Origin: Adiantum capillus-veneris | Lineage: Eukaryota > Streptophyta > Polypodiopsida > Polypodiales > Pteridaceae | NCBI GenBank assembly: GCA_014529385.2 | Contig: CM043958.1 | Coordinates: 120,868,817-120,932,816, forward strand | Direction of reading: 5' to 3' | DNA length: 64,000 bases | Shown here: piece by piece, positions 23,515 to 35,434 of the stretch | How positions within the stretch are numbered: the stretch's first letter is position 1 | How the letters are laid out: each line of letters opens with the position of its first letter | Made by a program: the position numbers and the translations under genes | The notes under the pieces: model-generated | The model's database searches: none | Told to the model about the DNA's origin: nothing | What the model saw: the letters and a program-made list of their open reading frames with translations, nothing else

Positions 23515-23984
23515 AGTTGTAAGCTCCTTCGGTCAAAAATTATGTCTTCTTGGCTCCTTGCTGACTAACCTGCGTTATGTATTGATACCAAATTGATGTC
23601 TGCATTTGCAACCATCCGAACTTTATCCGATAGCTGCTGCGTTCACGGACCTTTGCTCATAGAATCCGCCACCGAATCGTGGTTATTGGCAAGAAGGGAG
23701 TTCCGAAGCAGTAACTGCTATGCATTCAAATACACACCACTAGTATTCCTTGCTTTGTATGCATCTGCTAGCAACGCTGTAGTATACTGTTGTTGGTAAT
23801 CTCAACTGCGGCAGCATTGGCTGCCGCCTGTACGCGATTTAGAAAGAGAATCTCTTTACAGAACACAATATTGACCATATACACGATTTAGAAAGAGAAT
23901 CTCTTTACAGGCCATAATATTGACCATATTGTTTGTAGAATTTCTGCTATCCCACCCAGATGTTGAATGGCCAATAGTGAACTA

Positions 23985-24776
23985 CTACTGGAGGCTAATA
24001 GGTCTCGACATGTTGGTATGCTTGTCTCCAGAAATGCTATTACACCGTTGTCCTTGTTCTTCGGCTTCTGCAGCATCAAAGATCTTTGTGTGGAAAAAAG
24101 AATTAGCTTCCACTTCTGCTCTTTGACTATTTTTTTGATCTTGATCGGCAACGTAGGCACCTGCATGATTGACTACTTGACTTAAGTTGAAATGCTGCTG
24201 TATCTCCTTGGAGTTACACATTAACCAACTCCCACGGACATCACATTCTGCGTTGAATTGGTCATGAGAGATGTTTCTGTTTGTTTGCAGATCATTCTGA
24301 ATTGCTTGCCTCATCAAATTTTTAGATATCAATAGAGTTGGACGAGGAGTGTGATCGAAGTCAACAGCTCATTAGACCATGACTTGCATTAGTGGCAATA
24401 TTCCCCAATGCCTTTCCCTCGATAATGAGCTGTCTGCCACTAATCCCCTCACACTCTCTGCTAAATGTGCAAGCAGCTAGCACTGAAGCCGCTGGCTTAA
24501 TTACTTGAGGAGGATAACCATCATATGCTTCAGTATGATTGATCATGCTGAGCGTTTTTGCCCTCATGTCCACTTCGATGTGTATTCTTTCCATTTCTTT
24601 GGCCTCTTTCGTCTTCATTGCCAACACCCTAATAGCATGAGCAGAAAAATGTGTTGAACGGGCCTGCGAAGGCAATGAGTTTTGGTGGTTCGACTCCAGA
24701 TTAGGCCAACTGATCATTGATTGAAATCTGATTATCTTCTATTTCAGTAGCACTAGAATAGACCTCTGCCATTGGT
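23985..24776 (-). pseudogene. frameshifted, unrecognised gene remnant
   Basis: Three coherent minus-strand segments, in different frames, read as one protein. It starts MAEVYSSATEIEDNQ near 24773. A shift near 24718 leads into PNLESNHQNSLPSQ, and an Ala/Lys/Glu-rich helix (AIRVLAMKTKEAKEMERI) runs to HGLMSC. A shift near 24355 leads into FDHTPRPTLLISKNLMRQ and an acidic C-terminus. Composition is ordinary for a soluble or nuclear protein and unlike the low-complexity frames nearby. I recognise no domain. It is likely a processed or decayed gene copy. Confidence 0.35.
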
Positions 24777-26373
24777 TAATCGCACGAAATATCTGATCTT
24801 TGAGAATTCTCATCACATCGGCAAGCATTCAAAGTACCCTCCAGCTTGATGATCTACGAAATGTAACCAGGGTTCGAAAGGTCTTTTGTACTCCTTCCCC
24901 ACTACGCCAAAAATAATTGGTGTGAATCTTGAGAATTAGGCATGGGGACCTGCTGTATATCTCTCCCAAACCTGCTGGTTCTGGGGAATCTGCGAATTGC
25001 CCTGTCTGCGAACTGCGAATTGGTCATTAGCGGGGGGTTTTAGCTTTTTGCTAGCGTGAAAAACTGCCGGTGAGAATCTTCCACGTGGTGGCTTGTGCGA
25101 TTAGATATGGGGAAAAGAGCCTTTGGCTCACCAAGTAACCAGTCTAGTGCCACGGCCCATGACCCTTGTGCTCAATGCTTGAGAGCTCTACCTCAAAAAG
25201 AAAAAGAGCAGCTGCATCTTGTCCGTCTGCCATGTGTGAGCGTCCCCCCCCCTACCCCGCCTCGACAGCCTTGCGTCCGTCCTGAGCACAACTCCCTTGA
25301 GGCAGTGGACTGCCACCTGGCTCTTGCATCTACTTTAAGACTTCCATCGTCCGCCACCTGCCCACTACTTTCCATTCCCCCTTTTAAGTCCCAACTTCGA
25401 AGGAATCCACAAAAAAATTCCCATGAAAAACAAGTGATAAAATCACCAGGCCTGCCAGGCATAATAGAAATTTCTTTTTGACATGCAAATTTTCAAGCCC
25501 CCTGTCATATGGTTTGTGTAATGCAATCAACTTATATAATTTGCCATATATAACGTTAACTTAAGGATATAAACACAAAAAATGACAGGCAATTTTGAGA
25601 TTCTATCATGTCAAATGACATGAGGTTTTTTTGAAGCACTTGTTTTGATAGACGAAGTAGCCCTTGACAAAAAAAATAGACGTCAATTTTAGGCCTTGAT
25701 CTGAGTCTAGATCCTACTTTAAAATCTCTACATCTCTAAGTTTTTTTAAAAAAACATAAGCACAGAGAATTGAATTAAAAAAGCACCCTTAAGCTCTACA
25801 CCCTAAGCTATGCTCTGGACCCTACTTAAAAAATTTTACATCTTTAAACTCTAGAGCCTCTTTGACAAATTTAAAACTCTACATCCCTAAGCTGTAAATC
25901 CCACTTTAAAAGCTCCAAAGTTCTAAATCCTAAACCTCTAGTGTCTTGGGGTGACCACCCCCTACCTCTGGGTCCATGTAACCTTTTCACTTTTTTTAAT
26001 TCAAAGTCTTTCCTTTTTTAAAATAAGTCCTCATTGGACCTTACTTTAAAAGTTCTACATCCTTAAGTTCTAGACTTAGCTTTAAAATCTCTAAAATTTA
26101 AAATAAAAAATATCTAAAGATTAAAGCTCAAAAGGATAAATTCCTTCCTTAAAGTTTGAACTAAAAAAAAATGACCACTTTAGTCTATAACCTCAAGTTT
26201 CAAAGGTGAAAGAACTTCTCAAGATAAAAAGGTAGGTGAAAGAACATCTCAAAATGAAAAGGCGACTCTTGGGATTTGTGGAGCCTCTAAGGCTTTATCA
26301 TTTAACCTCTACGTTTCACGCTTTCAAAGGAAGACCAAAATTCTTCCCTTGATAAATGAGCATTCATTTTATA
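24777..26373. other. no supported gene
   Basis: A 128-codon plus-strand frame (25095-25481), rich in Pro, Ser and Cys, has no motif and I leave it uncalled. From about 25500 the sequence is AT-rich with many short near-repeats of the words CTCTACATC, CCTAAGC and TTTAAAA. Confidence 0.4.
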
Positions 26374-26403
26374 CTAGTATGTGACCCTCGCGTTGCTGTG
26401 GCC
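26374..26403 (-). mobile_element. Helitron 3' terminus (family member 2, minus strand)
   Basis: On the minus strand the sequence GCAACGCGAGGGTCACATA is followed by CTAG (26377-26374) and T. It shares GCAACGCG.GG(G)TCACATACTAGT with the ends at 22396 and 47010. The stem is degenerate. The element body would extend to higher coordinates. No 5' end was found. Confidence 0.5.
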
Positions 26404-26624
26404 AAAGAAACATCGCTATCAATACTCTATTCCTACATGTATATTCTATTGCATTTCTAAAAGTAGTGCATTACACAACCTCTTGAAGATTCTAACAAAC
26501 ATAAATATATGTAAGATTCTACAAAGCATTCTTTGATACCAAACTTGGGAGCTTCTCATAGACATTGTTTTTCATAAAGTGCTAATCCTTGTTCAAAAAA
26601 TTTAGGAGTGCTCTACTTCTATTG

Positions 26625-26669
<45 letters not shown>

Positions 26670-29400
26670 TCCTCCTTCTAGTGTATCTTGGTTTAGCAAT
26701 GCTACCAATGTTGATTATACAGATTAGGTAAGTTAGCATGGTGTGAAGACATGAAAGCCGTCTGAAATCAATGTAACAATAAAGTTTTTTTTTAATGGAG
26801 TGGGTTCTAGAATTGGTTTTAACAATAGGAACACAATTGAATTCAATGTCTTTACTCCATTCTCTTACTTATTTCTATCCTTGCATCTTTCTTATGAGCA
26901 AGACATGGTAGAAGTGTACATCATAACTTCTTATATGGCAAGAAGACCATCTTTCCCTTGGTCTACCTAGAGTTGACAAAAGTGCTACCAATTCGAGAAG
27001 TACAAACTGGGTAAGCCAGCAACTTTTTAAAGATGAAGGCCCATAATTGCTACAGTGTGTAATTATAAAAATTTTCATGTCTAAGAGTAGAGTTGTGAAA
27101 ATATAAGGGCTCATAGTTTCCAATGTATCAGAAAAGCTTCAAGTTTCAAAGAGATGAGATGATGTTCTTCTAATATTAAGAATGTGATTACATCTATGCT
27201 GCTCTCTAGATGCTTCTCTTGGATCTCTATCTATGTTCACAAGCATGTAATGGTTTACGTCATCACATAATCACAACAATACATAAGAATCTTAGTAGGA
27301 TAATATGCACACTATTTGTTCATGTACACTTTCACATCATTTGCATCTTAAAATGTGATAGAAATGAAAGCAAAGTAAGGTTGCTCAATTGTTTATTTTT
27401 GTAGGATTTTTGGCCATTATGCTAAATTGAAGGACGTGGTGTATGTCATAATAATCAATATCTAATTCTCCTAAATGATTTTCTCATATTAAACTGATCA
27501 TTTAATGTGGGGAAGTGCCAGGGGAGAAAAAGCTATAATATTGGTTAAGCTAGCAGACCGGCCACAGTAGGGATCCAAAGGAGGGAAAATAGGGATCCAA
27601 AGGGGGGGCCATCTGCAAAAGAGCCATGTGCAACAATGGGCTAAAAAGACCCTAAGGTTTAGCCCATTAAGACTTCCAAAATGCTAAGGTTCCAAAATTC
27701 AAAGGTTGTGTCCAAAGGTCAAACCTAGGGGAAATTGGAGGCTTTGTGTGTATAAAAAAAGTCTTTGCATATCCCTACATGGGAGGGGGCGAGCCCTGAA
27801 GGTAGGGGGTGAGAGAGAAAGCCACACACACACAGGCTCCCTTTACACAAAGGGAATGAGGGACACATGTCAGCTCCCTAGCCCAGATGCCCACAAGGTG
27901 TGCCAATTTCTATTGGATGACCCTTGAAGTGGACCAATGAGAATTAAGCTAGAGTAAATCTATTTTAATTAATTTAAAAACATTTAATAACAGAAACCAA
28001 TAAGAATTAAGTCTCCTAGAAGACTATTGGGCAGTCTCCCAAGGGGTCCAATGAGCATTCAGGAGCCCCATGGCTTGCCTGATTCCTATTGGCCAGGAGG
28101 CAAAGGGGTCCAATGAGAGTTTAGTTTAATTATTTAATTACCTAAAGCTCTCACAAAAGGGGAAAGGGGGACACATGTCAGAAGGCTATCACTTATGCTG
28201 CTTAATTGTGATTGGTTTGACTTGGGGAGGGCCAATGAGGCTGCAAGAAGAGCAAATAGCACGGGGGCTCGCCCAAGAGAGAGAGGGGGGCTGATTTTTG
28301 CAAGGCATTATCACACACACACTCACACACAGTCTATGTGTGAAGCAAAGAAGACTATCTCTTCCCAAGCTTTAATGGAGAGCTCATCACCTACTCCAAG
28401 CTTGTGAGATAGAAGCCTACATCAACACTCTCTTGGCATGTGGATGCAAATCCAACCAAGAGCCAAACTTCAATGCATGCTCATCTCCTCTACCAAGCTA
28501 ATTACTAAGCTAAAGCTATGCTAATATGAGTGATTATGTGAGGAGATGTACATCTTTCTCGTAAGATACTCCTTCTTCCTCTCAATCTACTCGCATACCC
28601 TGCTAGCTCTCACCATCTTGGAAGGTGTGTGAGGTCTTGGGTCTGAGAACGGGGATAATTAAAGTTGTGTTTGTTAAGTGTTTTGCTTAGTGCATGAAGC
28701 TTTCATCTTCATTGCACTAGCTAGTCTTGAAGGAACACAAAGAATTGTATTGTACAATGTCTCTCTTGATGGGAGAAACCATAATACAAAGCCTTTTGGA
28801 GGGGGGACCGGCTCCATGCAAATCCGGTCCTCAACTGTTGTCATTAGCTTAATTTCTCTCTCTTTTGAAAGTATTGTCGATGCTATCTAACTAGGTGTTA
28901 TGCTTTTTTTTGCTCTCTCCACCCAAGCACTCTTGTAATTCTCATTACGAATCTATTCTAATGAAATTCCCACTATGTTTATGCTCATTTCCGCTACACA
29001 CAAGTTATTAGGCCATTAAATGTTACAGTGTAAAATCATGCATGCCATTGATCTCTGTCTATCTTTATCCTCTAATTACAAAACCATATTTCTCTTTGAG
29101 AGAGCAGATTCTATTCAACCAGCTTGAGCCTATTTCCTTGCGCACTATCTATACTATACCAACCATTTGGCTTAATTGTTGCTCTGTTAAATGTGTGATT
29201 GGGGGTATAAGCATGTTAACTTGTCATGCTTTTTGGTGTCCCGGACAATGCTAGTAAGAGGTGCTTGTTAGCATCTATTCAAAACCAAAGAGCAAGTGAA
29301 GCTTGAAATTTTAATAACCATAAGATATATTATTTGTTCCCTCCCATAGGGGTGTGGACTCTGTTTTCGGCTATGACGACGACGTGGGGTGTGGCCTCTG

Positions 29401-29405
<5 letters not shown>
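26404..29405. other. intergenic, no gene seen
   Basis: Contains a (GA)n tract at 26627-26668. Between about 27850 and 28180 several copies of CCAATGAG/CCTATTGG and two copies of GGACACATGTCAG form a loose repeat. No protein-like frame is present. Confidence 0.45.
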
Positions 29406-29484
<79 letters not shown>

Positions 29485-29563
29485 GGCGCAGACTCCCTCT
29501 CTGTCTCACTCTCAGACCAGTTTACAGTTTGCCCTGTTCCTACTCCCTCCTTCCCTCCCTCCA

Positions 29564-29619
<56 letters not shown>
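29406..29619. repeat. paired (CT)n microsatellites
   Basis: (CT)n at 29406-29481 and again at 29570-29619, separated by pyrimidine-rich sequence. They lie about 120 bases upstream of the element 2 transposase-like gene. Confidence 0.95.
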
Positions 29620-29624
<5 letters not shown>

Positions 29625-29737
29625 GCTTCTTGCCTCGAAGTTGAGTTGTCAAAGCTTAGCAGACTTGCAGATATGGAAAACTAGCAGACAACATTATTGC
29701 CACTAGAAATGGAGGCAGAAGGGAGCCATTACAGGAA

Positions 29738-32700
29738 ATGAATCACAACTACCAGCATCCAGCTCTTTCTATTATCAGGAAATATGAGACAGAAAGAAAG
29801 CGTAAACAGCGGGAGCACCGACAGATGACAACTAAACAAGGACATCATGTCGTCGACGATGAGGAGAAAAGGAAAATCTCCTTCGAGATTGTGAAAGCTT
29901 TCAAGAGCAGGACTGAAGGTCTCAACAAAGAAGCAAAGTGCGAAATCTGGAATCTTGTTGCTCAACATCTGCTTGTTCGGGTAATCCGTGATCAGTCTTT
30001 ACAGGAGGAGGCTGCTGTGCAGAGTGCAATTGTCTCCAATGTCCGCAACACACTAGCTATCGTCAAGCAGCCAGCTTCTAACGACGAGCTGTTTTTGAAG
30101 AATGAAGCATTGCAGATGATGATAAATTCAAAGGAAAACATGCCTATTGCCAAATTCTCCAAGGTCCTAAAAGTCGACCGTCGCAGCTTGTTCGAGGCAA
30201 AATCACGGCAGGTGAAGTCTGGTGTCAATGCTCGACTGTTTTCATTGGCTGAATGTCACAAGCAACACCGTCATAGCCCTATCACAGATGAAATTAAGGA
30301 ATTGGTCTACACATTTTGGACAGAGGAGACTCGTGTTTCACCCAACAAGAAGGATGTTTGTCGAAAGAGAGTGGGAAGGAAAAGCTACATAAAACACCCT
30401 ATGCACCTCCTGGATGAGTCTCAGGTGATCAATGACATACTTACGCCATAACTTATGCATTCTAGCATGCTAGTAATCTACCTAGCATACAGAGCATGCT
30501 AGTTATCACAATATGTTATGCTATGTATGCCGTGCTAGTTAGCATAGTCTCACTCCTAGTATGCTGGGTATGCTATTTAGCATGATAAGTATGCTGTCTA
30601 GCACAATATGTAAGCTACTATAACACCCTTTATGGTAGTTAGCATACCTATTATGCTAACTAGCATGCTCTGTATGTTCTTTGACACAATGAGTATGCTA
30701 GCTACCTTTCGTAGTATGCTAACTAGCATAATGGGTAAGCTGGTTTATGGTATATGCTAGTTAGCATTCCTGTATGGTGGGCATGGTGTTCAACATAAAT
30801 CTTCTGCTAGTTAGCATGCCTAGTGATCTTGAGGGCTACGCTGGTTAGCACAATATATATGCTACTTTAAAACCTTTTATGCTAGTGTGCTGGCTATGCT
30901 ATTCAACATAACAAGTGTGCTGGCTAACAAAATGTGTATGCTAGTTAGCATACCTTCTATTCTTCTTAGCACACTTTGTGTGGTTAACCATGACTCATAT
31001 GTTAAACTACACACTGATTTTGCTTGTTATCACAGCTAGTATGCTAGTTAGCATACTCAGCTGTGCTAACTAGCAATATAGCATGCTAGTAAGCATACTC
31101 AGCTAGCTAGCTAGCATGCTGAGTATGCTAGTTAGCACAACTAAGAATGCTAAGTAGCATAACGGGTAAGGTGGTTTATGCTAGTATGCTAGTTATCATA
31201 TTCAACTATGCTAACTAGCATACTCAGCATGCTAGTTATCATAACGGGTAAGCTGATTTATGCTAGTTAGCATTCGTAGTGTGCGGATATGCTACTCAAC
31301 ATAATAAGTGTGCTGGTTAGCACAATATGTATGCTAGTTAGCATGCCTTCTATTCTTCTTAGCACACATTCATGTGGTTAACAATGACTCATATGCTAAA
31401 TTACACACTGATTATGCTTGTAAGCACAGCTAGTATACTAGTTAGCATATTCAGCTATGCTAACTAGCATACTCAGCATGCTACCTAGCATGTTGATGAG
31501 TATACTCAGCATGTTGATGAGTATGCCTCGTATGCTAAACTACACACTCATTGTGCTTGTTAGCACAGCTAGTATGCTAGTTAGCATACTCAGCATGCTA
31601 ACAAGCATGCTGATGAGTATGCTAGCTAGTATGCTAATGAGTATGCTATTTAGCACAGCTAGTATGCTAACTCAGCATGCTAGTTAGCATACTCAGTATG
31701 CTGATGAGTATACTCAGCATGCTAACTAGCATGCTGATGAGTATGCCTCGTATGCTACATTACACACTGATTGTGCTTGTTAGCACAGCTAGTATTCTAG
31801 TTAGCATACTCAGCTATGCTAGTCAGCATACTCAGGCATGCTAGTTAGCATAATCAGCATGCTAGTTAGCATACTCGGCATGTTAACTAGCATGCTTAGT
31901 ATACAATGTTATACCCAGTTACATGCATGTTAGGACCATACAATGTGTTGTTTAACACACCAATTTGTATCTATGGTGGATGTATTAAGTAGCAATGCGT
32001 ATAGTCCTGTTTGGATTATTTCTCCTAGTAAACATACTGATCAAATATGAATATTGGAGGTTGAGCTCTTTCAAACATTCAAACAAAAACATCCAGATTG
32101 CAAGATTGGCATGAGGATGTTTGAGATGTTAAAGCCATTCTTTTGCAGGAGGCTGAAGGATAGGTACACATGTTGTTGCGAATACCATGTGCAGATGACC
32201 TTTTTGAAAGACGCACTGAACCACATGCGCTCTCGTGCTTTTGGGCTGCATGATACATATTGCAACTGTGTATGCAATATCTGTGCTACAGGCAAGAACA
32301 TTAGCAGCGGCTGCCTCGCTTCACATCACACGTTCAAAGGTGTCACACAGATGTGGGAGTCCGTTCTCTGTCCAAAGCCATAGATGCAGTTTTCCATAGA
32401 AGGGAATGCCTGATGGGAGACTGTAAGATATGTCGAGTAAAGAAGTTAGAATTATGTTGCTTAGAAACAGCAAATCCAGGTAAGAGTATTAATGTGAAAG
32501 TATTTGCGTATGTAGAAGCAAAAGACAGGCATGGAAACAGTAAGAAAAGAAAAGATCTTTTGCATAAAGAAATACAGTGCTGGGAGTTTCTTCGACTGTT
32601 GCAGACCAAGTTGAAGCTCTTCATCACTCATAACTATGTGGCACGATGGCAAGGACAACAATTTAAGGATTGTATACTTTGCTTTCTGGATGATGTCATT

Positions 32701-33920
32701 GTCTCAGTTGTTGACTTTGCTGAAAATTACGCCTTCAAGGAGTAAAATGAGATTCAATGCATTGGCACTCTAGTCAAGTAACTATTTTTGTACACATAAC
32801 GTACTACCGCAAGGCAGGGGAGGCAGTCAAAACAATCCACTTCTTCATATCAAATGATAGGGTCCATGACACACTGTTTGTGCAACATTGCTTCATGCTA
32901 CACCGTGACTGGTTACAACAAGAGGGTGTCACTTGTAAACAACATTGGGTGTGGTCAGATGGTGCGGCCTCGCAATTCAAGGGAGCCAGGCCTTTCTATT
33001 TTGTTGCAAGATATGGTGGACTCACAGGGATTGGGATGAGCTGGTTCTTCTTTGGATCAGGGCATGGCAAGGGCGAGCATGATGGTGCAGGAGCAGTTGT
33101 GAAAAGAACCTTGACCCATGAACAACTAAAACCTAATGGAGCTATATTGCAGTGTGCAGCAGATGTGGTTGCTTATTGCCAAGCCAACCTATCGCATTGA
33201 GCACCTGCATCATATCCTTCAAAAGAAAGGGAATGTGCTTGTGTGTTCTAGGAGGTTAAAGAGGGAGATGTTAACAGGGAAGTTAAGTGGAATTGTGCCA
33301 CTGTGGCAAAAACTCCCTCTTTGCATGCTATTCGTGGTCACAACCCGCAGGATCCAACTGCCCTTGCAACAAGAAAGTTGGCATGCTTCTGTGATGCATG
33401 CATGAACGGAAGGTGGAATCGCTGCATCAATAAAGCTCACGTGGAGGCTTGGGATTATCAGATTCTGCAGCCATTACTTGAGCAAACAGATGAAGTTTCG
33501 ACAGAGGAAGTCGTTGGCTATGATGACTTCACATACGAAGGTCATCATGATGTGTTGAGTAGCGCTCTATGTTCTGGAGACACATTTGTTGTAAATCCAG
33601 ATGCTTTAACCAACGCCGAAGATGTGGATTTCTATCTGGTCAAGTGTGTTGCAGAAAAGGAGAAGGTGGAGAAGGGGTACATTGATGAATGGAGCAATGT
33701 AATTGATAGAGGCTCATATGTTGTGCAAGGACTGTGTTACAAGCAATTGGATGCATACACCTTCAAGCTAGACCACAAGCAGCCTATCATCCACCTACTT
33801 TCACATCTGGTGCGATGTATCAAAATACCCATGGAGCACGTCCCAAGGAGAAGGCAGGTGTACACAATCACTCCAGAAAGCTATGAAGCAATCTGTAATA
33901 GCATGCCCTTCAGCTTTTAA
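29738..33920 (+). pseudogene. element 2 DDE-transposase-like gene (broken)
   Basis: Exon 1 (29738-30424) is a basic helical N-terminus ending on a complete codon at a GT donor. Intron 30425-32059 (inferred) is packed with palindromes. The following exon begins VELFQTFKQKHPDC and has a Cys/His-rich region (TCCCEYH, CNCVCNIC, MGDCKICRVKKLELCC). The catalytic-like core is DFAENYAFKE, then HVWSDGAASQFK (read as VWSDGAASQFK), then FFFGSGHGKGEHDGAGAVVKR. Two Asp residues followed by an acidic GEHDG segment suggest an RNase H-fold DDE/D transposase. The end carries LACFCDACMNGRWNRC. Shifts near 32383, 32757, 33200 and 33250 and a TAA at 32743-32745 make it non-functional. I know similar WSDG..SQFK proteins from animal genomes but cannot name the superfamily. 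Confidence 0.65.
30425..32059. repeat. intronic array of ATGCTAGTTAGCAT-like palindromes
   Basis: Roughly 1.5 kb is dominated by the words GCTAGTTAGCATAC, ATGCTAACTAGCAT, CTCAGCATGCTA and GAGTATGC in both orientations. These make overlapping inverted repeats with irregular spacing. A larger repeat of about 240-300 bases is visible around GTTAGCACAGCTAGTATGCTAG. The array fills the inferred first intron of the transposase-like gene. Confidence 0.85.
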
Positions 33921-33988
33921 GTTGTATCCACTAGATTTTCTATATACCACTTTGCTGTAAGGGTATGCAGTTTTATTATAAAGTTGGT

Positions 33989-34068
33989 CAGCATGCTAAC
34001 TATCAAACTGTTTACATTAATTGCCAGCATGCTAACTATCAAACTGTTTACATTAATTGCCAGCATCA
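33989..34068. repeat. 36 bp tandem repeat, ~2.2 copies
   Basis: CAGCATGCTAACTATCAAAC-type units start at 33989, 34025 and 34061 (partial), exactly 36 bases apart. They lie between the convergent stop codons of element 2 and carry the same GCATGCTAACTA word as the intronic arrays. Confidence 0.85.
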
Positions 34069-34184
34069 AATTATTTACATAGGGTTCAATTTTACAATGA
34101 CGGTCACTGTCCCAAAAACCCTTAAGGCCTCCTCGGAGGGCGCTTGTAGTGACCGGGCTGTCCTCACTATTTGTCTTCTTCCTA

Positions 34185-35120
34185 CTACCTCTTTTCTTTT
34201 CTCTTTGCTTCTAGGTTGGCACTATGCTGCTCACTTTCTCTTCTTTCCCTCTCCAGCTTTTCTTTCTCTCTTTCTGCTTCTAGGTCAGCTTCCCATTGTT
34301 TGCGACGAATTTCTTCCAGTCTTTTAGCCTCTATATCCCTCTTTTGAATGTCAAGCAAACGTTTGACGACTGCATCAGAAAAATCATCTGAGCCTGTCTC
34401 AAACACATTATCAGCAACATATGCTTTCCAATCATCCGTTTGTAGCCAAAGAAAAAGCCAAGACTTCAAAGTTTCTATAAGGAACTTTTCCCTCTGCTCA
34501 GCACTCTGGTGCTCTAGACTGGGAGTAACAAGCCAAGTTTGTGGTGGGTTCTGAAACACTTTGTAGAAGCTATTATCGATTATAAGTCTGTTTTGGCCGT
34601 TGTACCCCGGAGTGTGTTTCCAGAACAAGGATAATTCTTTCATAAACACGGGTTTTCTCTGGATCTACCAGGATTGCTTTGTACAGTGCGCTTGAGCAAA
34701 AAACCCAGTAATCTTTGGCACCTGCTCTTTAAAAATAGTACGGCAAATACTCATGACTTTACTATTGAGGCTTGTGCTCCATATAAACACATTAAAGAAC
34801 TGCAGGCACCAGTCCAAAAAAAAATGGTTGTCCTTGCGACAAAACAACTGCTTATCAAGTACATCGTATTTCAGCATTTCATCTGCATATACCGGGGGCT
34901 TTTCACCAAAACGAGGCTCTACCACTGCCACCAAAAGACCGTTCAGGTCCAGCACTAGAGCCCTTTTTTCATCACACAAACGCTTAGGCACCCATATTAG
35001 GTCTGGTAGAGGATACCATTCAGCAAAAATAACCGGCCCACTTGGGTGCACATAATTTAGGCGCTCAATAATACTACGGGCAAGCTGTGAATATCGTTCA
35101 AGGCGTTTTTCAATCTCCAT
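34185..35120 (-). pseudogene. FCP1/HAD phosphatase-like protein with in-frame TAG
   Basis: ATG at 35120 opens a frame of 311 codons with a single in-frame TAG at 34665-34667. The N-terminal half holds ALVLDLNGLLVAV, matching HAD motif 1 of plant FCP1/NIF-like phosphatases. There the second Asp of DxDG is replaced by Asn, as in a known plant subgroup with DLNG. FLDWCLQFFNVFIWST and AHCTK follow. After the TAG the same frame gives KPVFMKELSLFW and NRLIIDNSFYKVFQNPPQT, equivalent to the family's LIDDSPYKA..NPP motif with D-N. The C-terminus is a long Glu/Arg/Lys coiled coil. Catalysis is doubtful without the paired Asp residues. It lies convergent to the transposase-like gene and may be captured cargo. 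Confidence 0.7.
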
Positions 35121-35434
35121 TTTCTATCTCCTTAACTGCCTGGCTTTGTGGACTCGCCATCTCCGTAATTTCTACCATTGCATGGCCGCAGTTGCATCAG
35201 GCATGACGATTAATGCCTGTTTCTCTTCCTCTGCAGGGAAACCGCGGTACGAAATGAACAAGTTTAAAAAAGAAAAACTGCAAAAATTACAATGAACTGC
35301 TGCTCATATTTATATTGCACAAAAATACATTTTCATTGGAAAACAAAATGCATGTCAGTTACAATACGCATTTGGGTTTCAAAATGGTCTAGCATATACA
35401 ATGAAGGGCACAACCGGGTAGGGAGCAATAAGTC

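Noticed and set aside
25095-25481. 128-codon plus-strand frame
   Set aside because: No motif, no paralogue in the window and an unremarkable composition. Length alone is not support.
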